Source of the DNA: Candidatus Methylobacter favarea | Lineage (GTDB): Bacteria > Pseudomonadota > Gammaproteobacteria > Methylococcales > Methylomonadaceae | Direction: 5' to 3' | Length of the DNA: 64,000 bases | NCBI RefSeq assembly: GCF_902806695.1 | Contig: NZ_CADCXN010000058.1 | Span: 1-64,000, forward strand | Part shown: one piece after another, positions 8,264 through 17,825 of the stretch | Position numbering within the stretch: the stretch's first letter is position 1 | Layout of the letters: each line of letters starts with the position of its first letter | Notes under the pieces: generated by a model | The model's input: the letters and a program-made list of their open reading frames with translations, nothing else | Told to the model about the DNA's origin: nothing | Database searches by the model: none | Made by a program: the position numbers and the translations under genes

Positions 8264-10264
8264 ATGAAGCCACATGAATTTTTCTTATCGATGAATACAA
8301 TATATAAATTAAAAAACATCTCTGCGAGCGAGATATTGATAGTTTTGCTTGCCATATTTTGTTTTTCATACTCGCTATACGTCGCCATCAACTATGCGAC
8401 CCAGATTCCTCTCGACTTACATTCTTTTAGACAAACGCAGACAGCGCTGACTGCGTATTGGCTTGTAAAAAACGGTTTTAGTTTTGCATATGAAACCCCG
8501 GTAGCAGGCCCGCCCTGGAGCATCCCCTTTGAGTTCCCCCTCTATCAGTACATAGTTGCGTTGGCATCCCAGATAACGAAGTATTCATTAAACGCCACAG
8601 GGCGTGTTGTAAGCTTTTTATTTTTAGCTCTCTGCCTTATTCCAGCCCGATCCATTACAAAAAATCTGAATCTTTCTCAATGGGTTTTTTATATTTTTGC
8701 AGCACTGCTCTTTTCCAGTCCCTTATATCTTTATTGGGGACGTACTTTTATGATCGAAACAGCGGCAGTCTTTTTCTCCATAGCCGCCATAAAATATTTT
8801 ATTGATATAGTTCAAGCAAAAAATACATTAAAGAATTCCTTTCTCTTTTTGGGCTTTATTTCGTTGAGCATTCTGCAGAAAGCAACAACCGGCTTGCCTG
8901 TATTGGCTTTACTGAGTTTTGCTTATGTACTCTTAAACATTAAAGACGCCGAATCCTTAAAGGCTTTTTTACTGTCAAAAAAAATCATGTTGGCATTGGT
9001 TTATTTTGGCATCCCGCTGCTTATTGGAATTGCTTGGACCTTATATACCGACCAGATCAAGTCACTGAATGATCTTGGTATAGAATTGACTTCCAGCGCG
9101 CTCACCACGTGGAATTGGGGCAGCATGAGCCAAAGGCTGTCAACTAGCCTTTACAGCGAAGTTATCGGGAAAAGATTATTTGAGCGGAATTTATCCGGAG
9201 CGCTGGGCATAGCGATTCTGATGATTGCACTGTTTTCACATGCCAAAAAATCAGTAAAATCAATAATTGCAATTTCAATTCTAATGGGGTTACTTCCTTT
9301 ATTTCTATTCACTAATCTTCATATTGTCCATACCTACTATCAAACAGGAAATTTAATATTTATCATATATGCGGTCTCAGTAGCTATAGGCCACATATTA
9401 ATGAGTTATTTTGAAAAGAAAATCATCTTATTTATACTAGCCGCAATCATGGTAGCGTCCAATTATTTCTGGTTTTCCAAGGACTATCTGGCCATTATTA
9501 AAACAGAATTTAATAAAGCGAATTCGCGCGATTATGCCGTTTCGGAAATATTAAAGAGAGAAATACCTGAAGAAAAATATTTTGTTGCTTTCGGCAATAG
9601 GTGGAGCTCGTCATTTGCTTACCTTGCAGAACGAAAATCTTTTACCGTACCGGAATCCTTTAAGCAATATGAAAAGATATCCCTTAATCCAGAATACTTC
9701 ATCAAAGAAACACAACTGGGCGGCATTGTTGTATGTCTTACGGGTGTGGCCCCAAATCTTCTTGATACCCTCATACAAAATCTTGATAGCCTCATACAGT
9801 GGTCGTCAAACAATAGGCATTGGAAAATCGGACAGACTCATGGTTGTTTTCTGGCGTTTCCTGAAGCAGTAGCATTAAATCCATCTTTAAAGCTTTCATC
9901 TACAAAATGTGAAGGCAGTATTGATGTTGCCGGTGAGTCACAGGCTGGCAAACGTAACTATTTAAATATTGCCGGTTGGACGACCATATCAGGAAAGCAA
10001 GGAATTCTCTCCGAAAAAGTTTACGTCACATTAACAAAAAATAGCGAACCTGTTTTTTTTGAGACAGTGCAAGTAAATCGTCCTGATGTCAATACCCATT
10101 TCGGCCGACCCAATTTAGATTACAGCGGATTTTCAAGAATAATAAATACGAATTCTCTTGCTGGTGAATATGTTGTAGGTGTCGCCAGATTAAACCAAGG
10201 TTTTCTGGAGCAATGCCAGTTTCAAAAGAAAGTTTCATTAAACAATAAAGGCTTCAATGAATAA
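8264..10264 (+). CDS. GT-C-like integral membrane glycosyltransferase with C-terminal beta domain
   Basis: 666 residues. About eleven membrane spans lie within residues 20-420. The first periplasmic loop has D51-L-H53-S-F-R56-Q57-T-Q59-T-A, a pattern seen in GT39/GT83-type and related GT-C transferases in which the Asp is catalytic. After residue about 420 there is a soluble part. It ends in a domain (about 540-660) with EGSID, GW, VYV and a RPDV-FGRPNLDYSGF segment. A TAGGAT ribosome site lies just before ATG 8264. It likely attaches a lipid-linked sugar, plausibly arabinofuranose, in the periplasm. The acceptor is unknown. It overlaps the next gene by 8 bases. Confidence 0.65.
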   Translation: MKPHEFFLSMNTIYKLKNISASEILIVLLAIFCFSYSLYVAINYATQIPLDLHSFRQTQTALTAYWLVKNGFSFAYETPVAGPPWSIPFEFPLYQYIVALASQITKYSLNATGRVVSFLFLALCLIPARSITKNLNLSQWVFYIFAALLFSSPLYLYWGRTFMIETAAVFFSIAAIKYFIDIVQAKNTLKNSFLFLGFISLSILQKATTGLPVLALLSFAYVLLNIKDAESLKAFLLSKKIMLALVYFGIPLLIGIAWTLYTDQIKSLNDLGIELTSSALTTWNWGSMSQRLSTSLYSEVIGKRLFERNLSGALGIAILMIALFSHAKKSVKSIIAISILMGLLPLFLFTNLHIVHTYYQTGNLIFIIYAVSVAIGHILMSYFEKKIILFILAAIMVASNYFWFSKDYLAIIKTEFNKANSRDYAVSEILKREIPEEKYFVAFGNRWSSSFAYLAERKSFTVPESFKQYEKISLNPEYFIKETQLGGIVVCLTGVAPNLLDTLIQNLDSLIQWSSNNRHWKIGQTHGCFLAFPEAVALNPSLKLSSTKCEGSIDVAGESQAGKRNYLNIAGWTTISGKQGILSEKVYVTLTKNSEPVFFETVQVNRPDVNTHFGRPNLDYSGFSRIINTNSLAGEYVVGVARLNQGFLEQCQFQKKVSLNNKGFNE

Positions 10265-11195
10265 GAAAAGAATCATCCTCCCCGGCGGCGCCGGCCTTGT
10301 TGGACAAAATCTTGTGGCCCGTTTAAAGGCCAAAGGCTATAAAAATATAGTTGTTCTCGACAAGCATCGAACCAATCTGGCCGTCCTGAAACAGGTTCAG
10401 CCGGATATCACGGTTGAGTATGCCGACTTGGCCGAGCCCGGTGACTGGCAGCGGCATTTTATTGATGCTGAAGTTGTAGTGATGTTGCAGGCTCAAATCG
10501 GCGGCAATGATTATCAGGAATTTGTCCGCAACAATCTGGATTCTACTCGTTTAATTCTTGATGCCGTCAAAATCAACAAGGCGCCCTACTTGGTTCATAT
10601 CAGTTCTTCGGTAGTGGAATCGGTCGCCGATGATTTCTACACCAATACCAAGAAGGAGCAGGAGCGCAGGGTGCTGGAAAGCGGCATTTCTTGCCCGATA
10701 TTGCGCCCGACCTTGATGTTCGGCTGGTTTGATCGCAAGCATCTGGGCTGGCTTTCCCGTTTCATGAAGAAGGCGCCGGTCTTCCCGATACCGGGGCACG
10801 GCCGCTATATGCGCCAGCCGCTTTATGTTGGAGACTTTTGCAACATCATCATCAGCTGCATTGAAAATAGAATTGCCGGCGGCATTTACAATATTTCCGG
10901 CCATGAGAAGGTTGATTACATCGATATTATTCGCGAGATAAAGCATGCGACTGGTGCAAGGGCTCTGATTGCCAAGATTCCCTATAGCCTGTTTTATACG
11001 TTGCTTTGGATTTGGGGGCTTTTTGACAAAAATCCGCCGTTCACTACCCAACAACTTGCCGCGCTCGGCGCCAAAGATGAATTTGAAGTAATCGACTGGC
11101 CCGGTATTTTTGGCGTGCCTTATACGCCTTTCGCCAAAGCCATCGATGAAACTTTTAACGATCCGACTTACGGCAAAGTGGTCCTGGAGTTTTGA
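10257..11195 (+). CDS. NAD-dependent epimerase/dehydratase family protein (extended SDR)
   Basis: 312 residues. The N-terminal nucleotide motif is G10-G-A-G-L-V-G. SSS at 116-118 and Y128-T-N-T-K132 give the catalytic Ser-Tyr-x3-Lys set of extended SDRs. Members act on nucleotide sugars or on steroid-like and lipid-linked substrates; the exact reaction cannot be read here. It overlaps the upstream GT-C gene by 8 bases, and the downstream FAD gene begins about 2 bases after its stop, so it belongs to the same transcript. A pairing of such an SDR with an FAD oxidoreductase and GtrA is a recurrent layout in glycan clusters. Confidence 0.8.
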   Translation: MNKKRIILPGGAGLVGQNLVARLKAKGYKNIVVLDKHRTNLAVLKQVQPDITVEYADLAEPGDWQRHFIDAEVVVMLQAQIGGNDYQEFVRNNLDSTRLILDAVKINKAPYLVHISSSVVESVADDFYTNTKKEQERRVLESGISCPILRPTLMFGWFDRKHLGWLSRFMKKAPVFPIPGHGRYMRQPLYVGDFCNIIISCIENRIAGGIYNISGHEKVDYIDIIREIKHATGARALIAKIPYSLFYTLLWIWGLFDKNPPFTTQQLAALGAKDEFEVIDWPGIFGVPYTPFAKAIDETFNDPTYGKVVLEF

Positions 11196-11197
11196 AT

Positions 11198-12484
11198 ATG
11201 AAGCAGCGTATTGCCGTACTTGGCGCAGGGCCCATGGGCCTGGCTGTAGCGTACCAATTGGCCCGCGATGGCCATCAGCCGATTGTCTTTGAAGCCGATG
11301 ACAGGGTGGGAGGAATGACCGCTGCGTTTGATTTTTCCGGCTTGACTATCGAACGCTATTACCATTTTCATTGCATCTCCGACCATGCTTTCCTGGCCGT
11401 ACTGGACGAATTGGCCTTGGCCGGCAAGATGCGCTGGGTAGAAACGAAGATGGGTTACTGGTATCAGGGCCAACTGCAGCCTTGGGGCAATCCCATCGCT
11501 CTCCTCAAGTTCCGGGGGTTAAGTCTTATTGCCAAACTCCGCTATGGTCTTCATGCTTTTATGTCGACCAAACGCAATGACTGGAAGCCGCTGGATTATG
11601 TCGAAGCTGTTGGCTGGATCAAGCGCTGGGTGGGCAAGGAGGCTTACGAGGTCATGTGGCGCCGGTTGTTCGACTACAAGTTTTACGAATACACTGACAA
11701 TCTGTCAGCGGCCTGGATATGGAGCCGGATTCGGCGCATCGGGCGGTCGCGCTACAGTCTGTTCCGCGAGAAACTGGGCTATCTGGAAGGCGGTTCGGAA
11801 ACCCTGCTTCAAGCCATGCGCGCCGATATTGAAGCGCATGGCGGCGAAATTCGCCTCAAATCTCCGGTTAGCAAAGTTGTCATCGATGAAGGCAAAGTAC
11901 AGGGCGTGGAAATGGCAGGACAAGTCGAAATTTTCGACAAGGTGATCAGTACTATTCCCCTGCCCTATGTATCCCGGCTGATGCCCGATTTGCCGGTCGA
12001 CGTTCTGCAGCGTTTTCAGGCTATCAAGAATATCGCGGTGGTCTGTGTGATCGTCAAATTGCGCAAGGCCGTGACCGGGAACTTCTGGTTGAACACCAAT
12101 GACCCGGAGATGGATATTCCCGGCCTCGTGGAGTACACCAATTTGCGGCCGCTCGATCAGCACATCGTCTATGTGCCATTTTACATGCCGGGCGAGCACC
12201 CGAAATTTGCTGAACCGGATCAAGCCTTCCTCGACAAGGTGCGCCGCTACTTGAAGAAGATCAATCCTGATCTATGCGATGAAGATTTCATCGACCTGCG
12301 CGCCAGCCGTTACCGCTATGCGCAGCCGATTTGCGATCCTGGCTATCTGGATAAACTGCCTCCGGTTGCGCTGCCCGTTAAAGGCTTATGGGTGGCTGAT
12401 ACCTCTTATTACTATCCTGAGGATAGAGGAATATCCGAGAGTATTGGCTTTGGTCGAGGATTGGCTAGGGAAGCGGTGGTATGA
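11198..12484 (+). CDS. FAD-dependent oxidoreductase (amine oxidase/protoporphyrinogen oxidase-like)
   Basis: 428 residues from ATG 11198 (a TTG at 11192 is possible). The dinucleotide-binding motif GAGPMG (9-14) is followed by the E-A-D-D-R-V-G-G-M segment typical of phytoene desaturase/amine oxidase flavoproteins. A central [13 protein letters not shown] segment marks the second FAD contact. The C-terminus closes with a [19 protein letters not shown] motif. Relatives occur in polysaccharide clusters beside epimerases, where they may oxidise a sugar or act on a lipid carrier. The function here is not known. The 3' end (GFGRGLA) is duplicated downstream at 12906-12951. It overlaps gtrA by 4 bases (ATGA). 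Confidence 0.78.
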   Translation: MKQRIAVLGAGPMGLAVAYQLARDGHQPIVFEADDRVGGMTAAFDFSGLTIERYYHFHCISDHAFLAVLDELALAGKMRWVETKMGYWYQGQLQPWGNPIALLKFRGLSLIAKLRYGLHAFMSTKRNDWKPLDYVEAVGWIKRWVGKEAYEVMWRRLFDYKFYEYTDNLSAAWIWSRIRRIGRSRYSLFREKLGYLEGGSETLLQAMRADIEAHGGEIRLKSPVSKVVIDEGKVQGVEMAGQVEIFDKVISTIPLPYVSRLMPDLPVDVLQRFQAIKNIAVVCVIVKLRKAVTGNFWLNTNDPEMDIPGLVEYTNLRPLDQHIVYVPFYMPGEHPKFAEPDQAFLDKVRRYLKKINPDLCDEDFIDLRASRYRYAQPICDPGYLDKLPPVALPVKGLWVADTSYYYPEDRGISESIGFGRGLAREAVV

Positions 12485-12882
12485 TTCGGCAATTTATATC
12501 GCGGCAGTTTCTGTTTTTTTTGCTGACTGGGGGGACTGCCGCAGCAGTCAATTTTGGCTCCAGAATTATGTACAGTCAGTGGCTGAATTTTTCTACTTCC
12601 GTGCTTCTTGCCTTTATCACAGGGATGATTACCGCCTTCGTACTGGCCAAGCTTTTTGTATTCAAGGCGAGCCAACAATCAATACGTCGTTCTGCTGCTT
12701 TTTTTATTCTGGTGAATCTGGTTGCAGTACTGCAAACTTGGATCATCAGCATGGGCTTGGCGTATTATCTCTTGCCATCGCTGGAGGTAAAGTTATTCGT
12801 GCCAGAAATCGCCCATGCGGTCGGTGTAGTTGTACCCGTGTTCACCAGTTACATTGGCCACAAGCGTTGGTCGTTCCGATAA
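12481..12882 (+). CDS. GtrA-family four-helix membrane protein (putative lipid-linked sugar flippase)
   Basis: 133 residues with four hydrophobic segments and the family pattern: [18 protein letters not shown] at the N-terminus, the charge-flanked helix pairs in between, and GHKRWSF at the end. GtrA proteins are thought to help move polyprenyl-phosphate sugars across the inner membrane. In mycobacteria a GtrA-type protein, Rv3789, is encoded next to dprE1-dprE2, so the position here fits flipping or delivery of the arabinosyl lipid. It overlaps the FAD gene (ATGA). A second, damaged copy follows. Confidence 0.85.
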   Translation: MIRQFISRQFLFFLLTGGTAAAVNFGSRIMYSQWLNFSTSVLLAFITGMITAFVLAKLFVFKASQQSIRRSAAFFILVNLVAVLQTWIISMGLAYYLLPSLEVKLFVPEIAHAVGVVVPVFTSYIGHKRWSFR

Positions 12883-12905
12883 GGCCCTGTTAATGAAAAT
12901 CAGGC

Positions 12906-12951
12906 ATGCTCTATGGGCTTTGGTCGAAGGCTAGCGAAGACAGGCGATTTT
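12906..12951 (+). repeat. Diverged duplicate of the 3' end of the FAD oxidoreductase gene
   Basis: The bases GGCTTTGGTCGAAGGCTAGC match GGCTTTGGTCGAGGATTGGC at the end of the FAD gene with few changes. Both sites sit immediately before a GtrA ATG. Translated, GFGRRLAKTGDF mirrors [12 protein letters not shown]. The second GtrA gene therefore arrived or arose together with the tail of a second oxidoreductase copy. Confidence 0.6.
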
Positions 12952-13366
12952 ATGATCAAGTATTTTTTTTACCAGACAGTTTCTGGGATTTCTTGCTGTA
13001 AGAGGTCTGGCTGCGCTTCTACATTGGCTGGCGCGCATGTTCTTGAGCATTTGGATGCCTTTTTCCTGGGCGGTTATTAGTGCCTATATTGTTGGAATGA
13101 CGGTGGCCTTTCTGTTAAACAGCGTCTTTATATTTCCAAAATCAGAAAAAGCAATGCACACACAAGCTCGAGATTTTGTTTTGGTGAATTTATCGTTTTT
13201 CCCATTGATCTGGCTGGTTTCAGTAAAAGTTAATAATTGGCTGAAAACTGTTGGAATGACAAGTCATTCTGAAGGATTGGCACATGCTATTGCTATTTCA
13301 TTGCCTATGCTTGCCACGTTTCTGATATATAAATTTTTTGCTTTCAAGGAGAGGCGTTATGAATAG
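12952..13366 (+). pseudogene. Second GtrA-like gene, frameshifted at a T8 run
   Basis: ATG 12952 starts MIKYFF, but the frame is wrong after the T run at 12963-12970. Removing one T gives RQFLGFLAVRGLAALLHWLAR, which continues without a stop into the open frame ending at 13366. The result is a normal GtrA protein of about 137 residues with a YKFFAFKERR end. As written, only the part from ATG 13037 could be made, lacking the first helix. It may be a true pseudogene, a phase-variable tract or a homopolymer base-call error. The sequence is only distantly similar to the copy at 12481-12882. Confidence 0.7.
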
Positions 13367-14024
13367 CACTGAGTTGTCTGAGCTGTATAAAATACGCTTT
13401 GCCCAGGATCAATTGCCGCGCAAAAAAGCGATCTGGCAAGTGATATGTCGAAGCTTTCTTCAGCGTTTTATAAAAGCATCGGATACCGTTGTAGATGTAG
13501 CATGCGGTTATGGCGAGTTCCTTAACAATATCTCGGCAAATAAAAAAATTGCTGTGGACTTGAATGCTGATGCCTTGAAGTTTTTGGACGCCGATATCGA
13601 ATTTCATCAGTGCAAAGCTACAAGTTTGGGCTCGGTAATCGCAGGGAGAGCGGATGCTGTATTCACCTCTAATTTTTTAGAGCATTTGCCAGATAAGAAA
13701 ACCTTGGACGAATTTCTGGATCAAGTGATGATTGCTCTCAAACCGGGTGGAAAATATCTTGTCCTGGGGCCTAATTTGCGGTATTTGCCCGGTCAATACT
13801 GGGATTTCTATGACCACCATTTGGGGCTGACTCATCTATCATTAAGTGAAGCTTTGCAGCTAAAAGGGTTTAACATACGCCTCTGTATTGATCGCTTTTT
13901 GCCCTTTACCACTCAAGGCGCCCTGCCAACCCACCCCTGGTTGGTTTGGCTTTACCTAAAAATGCCTTTCGCCTGGAGATTTCTGGGCAAGCAGTTTTTT
14001 ATTGTCGCTCAAAAACCCTTCTGA
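13359..14024 (+). CDS. Class I SAM-dependent methyltransferase
   Basis: 221 residues from ATG 13359, which has an AGGAG site about 7 bases upstream; the TTG at 13338 is less likely. Motif I is VVDVACGYGEF (about 41-51), followed by FTSNFLEHLP and the LKPGGKYLVLGP loop of small-molecule methyltransferases. It overlaps the GtrA-like gene by 8 bases and closes the glycan cluster. A role in capping or modifying a sugar is inferred from position only. Confidence 0.82.
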   Translation: MNSTELSELYKIRFAQDQLPRKKAIWQVICRSFLQRFIKASDTVVDVACGYGEFLNNISANKKIAVDLNADALKFLDADIEFHQCKATSLGSVIAGRADAVFTSNFLEHLPDKKTLDEFLDQVMIALKPGGKYLVLGPNLRYLPGQYWDFYDHHLGLTHLSLSEALQLKGFNIRLCIDRFLPFTTQGALPTHPWLVWLYLKMPFAWRFLGKQFFIVAQKPF

Positions 14025-14227
14025 TTGATTGGCGCAATCACGACCTTTTATTTAATCCCGATGCAAGCTCGGATCTTCAATAGAAGCTGCCAATCAGGAC
14101 TACAAAGCGGAAGTAAGCCAGGCATTCGGCTCTTTCCGTTACCTTGCCCTACCTGCTCCATTTAATATAAAGTTAAGAGTGTATTTTGCTATAGTGAAGC
14201 TTATTGATTGGCAGTGAGGTTTGGAAG

Positions 14228-14587
14228 ATGGCATTGGCTCAGGAAGATATCGAACAGATTCAGGACTTGATCAAAAAGGTGATGGCCCAGGCGCCTGAAG
14301 CCGTGAATGCCAATGTGCGCTATGAGCTGGAGGTGCGGGAACGGGTCATTCGCGTGGAAGAAGAGCTCAAGCACCAGCGCGAGTTGATGAGTGAAGGCTT
14401 CCGGCAAATGGAAAAGCGTTTTGAGCAGGTCGACAAGCGCTTTGAACAGGTCGACAAGCGCTTTGAACAGATGCATCAGGAAATCTTGGGTGTGCATCAG
14501 GAAATCAGGCAGTTAATACGCTGGAGCTTCGGTACATTGCTGGCTATCGGCGGTCTGATTGTGGCGGTTCTGCGTTTGGTTGCCTAG
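14228..14587 (+). CDS. Small coiled-coil protein with C-terminal membrane helix
   Basis: 119 residues from ATG 14228 (TTG 14204 also possible). Residues about 30-95 are strongly heptad-like and charged, with three near-identical KRFEQVD units, one of them ending KRFEQMH. The last about 22 residues are hydrophobic. The layout resembles the DUF1640/CCDC90-like and other tail-anchored coiled-coil proteins of bacteria. The function is unknown. The gene stands alone between the methyltransferase and a convergent lipoprotein gene. Confidence 0.6.
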   Translation: MALAQEDIEQIQDLIKKVMAQAPEAVNANVRYELEVRERVIRVEEELKHQRELMSEGFRQMEKRFEQVDKRFEQVDKRFEQMHQEILGVHQEIRQLIRWSFGTLLAIGGLIVAVLRLVA

Positions 14588-14698
14588 CCCCGATGCTTGC
14601 CAGGAAAGATGGCGGGAAAAGCTCCAAAGCCAAAGGGTCAGAAATTTCAAAGGGCGGCTGGCAGCTAATGCCAGCGATCAACTTCCTGAATCAGGCGT

Positions 14699-14947
14699 TT
14701 ATTCCCCATCGTCAGTTACGGATTTCACGGCTTCCTTTGTGCCTTTTCCTATCGCCTTGACAGTATCCCGAGTGCCATGACCAATCGTTCGGGTTACATC
14801 TCGCGTGCCATGGCCGATTTCTCTCGCGACATTTCGCGTCGTATGACCAATTGTTTTTCCCGCATCCTTGACTTCAGCGCAAGCGCACAATAGCGCAAGA
14901 TATAACAAAGCCAATAACGCCAAAAATTTCCTGGTTAATTTCATCAT
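14699..14947 (-). CDS. Small lipoprotein with four 11-residue amphipathic repeats
   Basis: 82 residues. A basic N-terminus and hydrophobic stretch end in LLCAC, a plausible lipobox. The mature part is built of consecutive 11-residue units around IGHTTRNVA, IGHGTRDVT, IGHGTRDTV and IGKGTKEAV. Such undecads favour amphipathic helices, as in LEA-like proteins, and the repeats are also visible in the DNA. Entericidin-like small lipoproteins are the nearest thing I recognise, but the repeats are distinctive. A role in envelope or stress protection is a guess. Confidence 0.6.
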   Translation of the reverse strand: MMKLTRKFLALLALLYLALLCACAEVKDAGKTIGHTTRNVAREIGHGTRDVTRTIGHGTRDTVKAIGKGTKEAVKSVTDDGE

Positions 14948-15399
14948 GTTGGTATTATTTTAAAGGTCTTGGCTTAAGGTAAGTGATAGGCAAAATCAGG
15001 AGGGGCGGATTGCATAATAGTTCAGCCAGCTGATGAAAGTCTAGCATGGGTCCGGCAACTACCAGCAATATCGATGAAAGCAATTTTAATAGCCAATAAA
15101 ATACAGGACATCTTCAACCTATTGTTAAATGGAAGTGTCTGAGGCTTACTTAATGTTTATAAATTAGGTAAAATCATAAGCTTTATATTTAACGTCTATA
15201 AGATTTAAAAAATCCACCACTTAACATGATACAGGCGTATTTAAAGTTGGGTTTGCCGATGCTGTAGAATTATTCGCTATATTTTTCTTTATCTGCCTCT
15301 GCAAAAATAATAAACAAAGCTTCGTTCATTCATTTATCCCCGTTTAGCGGGCATTCTTTTTGTTATGTACCTGTTAGTGTACATATTTATTTATAAAAC
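14948..15399. other. Upstream region of prfC with hairpin-forming sequences
   Basis: No gene is seen in these 452 AT-rich bases. Near the right end is CCCG-TTTAG-CGGG (15339-15351) followed by a T-rich stretch (15353-15361), a weak terminator-like hairpin. Just before the prfC start is the perfect inverted repeat ATGTAC-N8-GTACAT (15365-15384). Confidence 0.4.
15365..15384. promoter_or_regulatory. Inverted repeat ATGTAC-N8-GTACAT before prfC
   Basis: Two perfect 6-base arms with an 8-base spacer end 15 bases before the prfC ATG. The site could be an operator or an RNA hairpin in the leader. No regulator family is recognised. Confidence 0.3.
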
Positions 15400-16986
15400 A
15401 TGTCAAGCACTGAAATAGCCGCGGAAATAAAACGCCGCCGAACTTTTGCCATTATTTCTCATCCTGACGCAGGAAAAACCACGCTTACCGAAAAACTCCT
15501 GCTGTTCGGCGGCGCGATTCAGCTTGCCGGCTCGGTAAAGGGGCGTAAGGCCGCGCGTCATGCGACCTCCGACTGGATGGAAATGGAAAAGGAGCGGGGT
15601 ATATCGGTGACGACTTCAGTGATGCAGTTTGAGCATAAAGACTGCCTGATTAATCTGCTCGATACGCCGGGGCATGAGGATTTTTCCGAGGATACGTATC
15701 GAACATTAACCGCAGTCGATTCCGCGCTGATGGTAATTGACGTCGCCAAGGGCGTTGAAGAAAGGACGATTAATTTAATGGAAGTCTGCCGTTTGCGCAC
15801 TACCCCTATTCTTACTTTCATTAATAAGCTGGACAGGGAAGGCAGGGAGCCGATCGAGCTGATGGATGAGGTCGAGGCTGTCCTGAAAATTAAATGCGCG
15901 CCCATGACCTGGCCAATCGGCATGGGCAAGCGCTTTAAGGGTGTTTATCATTTATATAAAGATGAAATTCATTTGTTCAGTGCGCAGCATGGCGGGAAAA
16001 TAGCAGCTGCTGAGATTATCCGCGGATTGAATAACCCAAAGCTGGATGAATTGCTAAAAGACCAGGCTGAAGAATTAAGGGATGAGATTGAATTAGTCAA
16101 AGGCGCCAGCCATGAATTTGATCTTGACGACTATCTGGCCGGCAATTTAACGCCGGTTTTCTTTGGTTCGGCGATTAACAATTTCGGGATTATTGAATTG
16201 CTTGATGCTTTTGCTGAATATGCGCCTTCGCCAAGACCCAGGCAGGCAGAACAGCGCACGGTATTGCCCGAGGAAGATAAATTTTCCGGTTTTGTGTTTA
16301 AGGTTCAGGCCAATATGGATCCGGCGCATAGAGACCGGGTGGCGTTTTTACGCATTTGTTCGGGCAAATTTGATAAAGGCATGAAAATCTATCAGGTGCG
16401 CATCGGCAAGAATACCCAGGTCGCCAATGCGATCACTTTTCAGGCCGACACGAGAAAAAACGTGGAAGAAGCCTACCCCGGCGATATTATCGGCTTGCAC
16501 AATCATGGCACGATTCAGGTAGGCGATACTTTCACGCAGGGCGAAACGCTTAAATACGGCGGCATTCCTTATTTTGCCCCGGAACTATTCCGCCGGGTGG
16601 TATTAAAAGATCCGTTAAGGTCCAAAGCGTTGCAAAAAGGTCTGGTGCAACTGACCGAGGAAGGCGCGACGCAGTTATTCCGGCCGCTGAAGAATAATGA
16701 TCTTATACTGGGCGCGGTAGGCGTTCTGCAGTTTGATGTCACTGCCTTCCGGCTTAAAGGGGAATATAATGTTGAATGCGTTTATGATACTGTTCCCATT
16801 TCAACGGTGCGCTGGGTGAGCTCGGACAAACCGGCCAAACTTGAAGAATTCAGGAAAAGAGCCTTTGATAATCTGGCTGAGGATGGCGGCGGCTATCTGG
16901 TTTATCTGCCCAATAGCCGGGTGAACCTGCAACTGACCGAAGAACGCTGGCCGGATATTAAATTCAGCGCGACGCGGGAACTGTAA
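15400..16986 (+). CDS. prfC: Peptide chain release factor 3
   Basis: 528 residues, full length for RF3. The GTPase domain has HPDAGKTT (21-28), the switch-region [25 protein letters not shown] and NKLDRE. This SED-TYR signature after DTPGH separates RF3 from EF-G. Domains II and III follow, with [13 protein letters not shown]3 uses GTP to free RF1/RF2 from ribosomes after termination, in the cytoplasm. The start at 15400 gives the conserved [22 protein letters not shown] beginning. It is followed 47 bases later by thiD, possibly in the same transcript. Confidence 0.97.
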   Translation: MSSTEIAAEIKRRRTFAIISHPDAGKTTLTEKLLLFGGAIQLAGSVKGRKAARHATSDWMEMEKERGISVTTSVMQFEHKDCLINLLDTPGHEDFSEDTYRTLTAVDSALMVIDVAKGVEERTINLMEVCRLRTTPILTFINKLDREGREPIELMDEVEAVLKIKCAPMTWPIGMGKRFKGVYHLYKDEIHLFSAQHGGKIAAAEIIRGLNNPKLDELLKDQAEELRDEIELVKGASHEFDLDDYLAGNLTPVFFGSAINNFGIIELLDAFAEYAPSPRPRQAEQRTVLPEEDKFSGFVFKVQANMDPAHRDRVAFLRICSGKFDKGMKIYQVRIGKNTQVANAITFQADTRKNVEEAYPGDIIGLHNHGTIQVGDTFTQGETLKYGGIPYFAPELFRRVVLKDPLRSKALQKGLVQLTEEGATQLFRPLKNNDLILGAVGVLQFDVTAFRLKGEYNVECVYDTVPISTVRWVSSDKPAKLEEFRKRAFDNLAEDGGGYLVYLPNSRVNLQLTEERWPDIKFSATREL

Positions 16987-17033
16987 GTAATAGAATATCA
17001 GGCAGGCTGACTGCCATAGAAAGGTAATATACG

Positions 17034-17825
17034 ATGATCCGCCCCCGCCCTGCCGTTCTCTCATTCTCAGGCCATGATCCCAGCGGCGGCGCCGGCGTGC
17101 AGGCGGATATTGAGACTCTGGCCAGCCATCACTGTCATGCCGCGAGCGTTATTACTGCATTAACGGAACAGGATACGCGGAATGTAAAAAAACTCATTCC
17201 TCAACATCCGGAAGACATCGTCAGTCAGGCGAACACCCTATTAAATGATTTGCAGGTCAGCGCTTTCAAGATCGGTTTAATCGGGCATGATGAAACCGCA
17301 ATAGCCATTCATTCCCTATTAAAACAATACCCCCTTATTCCGGTGATTCTGGATCCGGTTCTGGCTGCGGGCGGCGGCGCCGAGCTTTCAAATGACCGGC
17401 TTATTGCTGCTATTATTGACCTGCTTTTGCCCTGTACGACCGTGTTAACGCCGAACAGTGAAGAAGCCCGTAAACTTGCAGGCTTTGATGACTTGAATGA
17501 ATGCGGCCTGGCATTGCTGGAAAAAGGCTGTAATTACGTGCTGATTAGCGGTACTCATGAAACGACACCCGCCGTCAGCAACCGGCTCTTCCATGATCAT
17601 CGCTGCCTGGAAACATTCACCTGGGACAGGCTGCCGGCCAGTTATCATGGTTCCGGCTGTACGCTGGCCGCCAGTATTGCGGCTTTAATTGCGCATGGGC
17701 TGGAGCCTTTTCAAGCAGTTACCGAAGCTCAGGAATATACCTGGAATTCCTTAAACAGCGCTTTTCAGCCGGGCAAAGGCCAACATATTCCCAATCGTTT
17801 TTTCTGGATGGAGGAAGACCCATGA
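17034..17825 (+). CDS. thiD: Hydroxymethylpyrimidine/phosphomethylpyrimidine kinase
   Basis: 263 residues of the ribokinase-like fold. GHDPSGGAGVQADIETL (14-30) is the HMP-binding start and HGSGCTLAA (about 204-212) is the anion hole with catalytic Cys region. LTPNSEEA is the ATP-side motif. ThiD phosphorylates hydroxymethylpyrimidine twice for thiamine synthesis. It overlaps thiE (ATGA), so both are made together. No TPP riboswitch motif is visible upstream. Confidence 0.95.
   Translation: MIRPRPAVLSFSGHDPSGGAGVQADIETLASHHCHAASVITALTEQDTRNVKKLIPQHPEDIVSQANTLLNDLQVSAFKIGLIGHDETAIAIHSLLKQYPLIPVILDPVLAAGGGAELSNDRLIAAIIDLLLPCTTVLTPNSEEARKLAGFDDLNECGLALLEKGCNYVLISGTHETTPAVSNRLFHDHRCLETFTWDRLPASYHGSGCTLAASIAALIAHGLEPFQAVTEAQEYTWNSLNSAFQPGKGQHIPNRFFWMEEDP

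Noticed and set aside
16987-17033. TPP riboswitch before thiD
   Set aside because: The gap is only 47 bases and lacks the conserved CUGAGA and ACC-UGA motifs.
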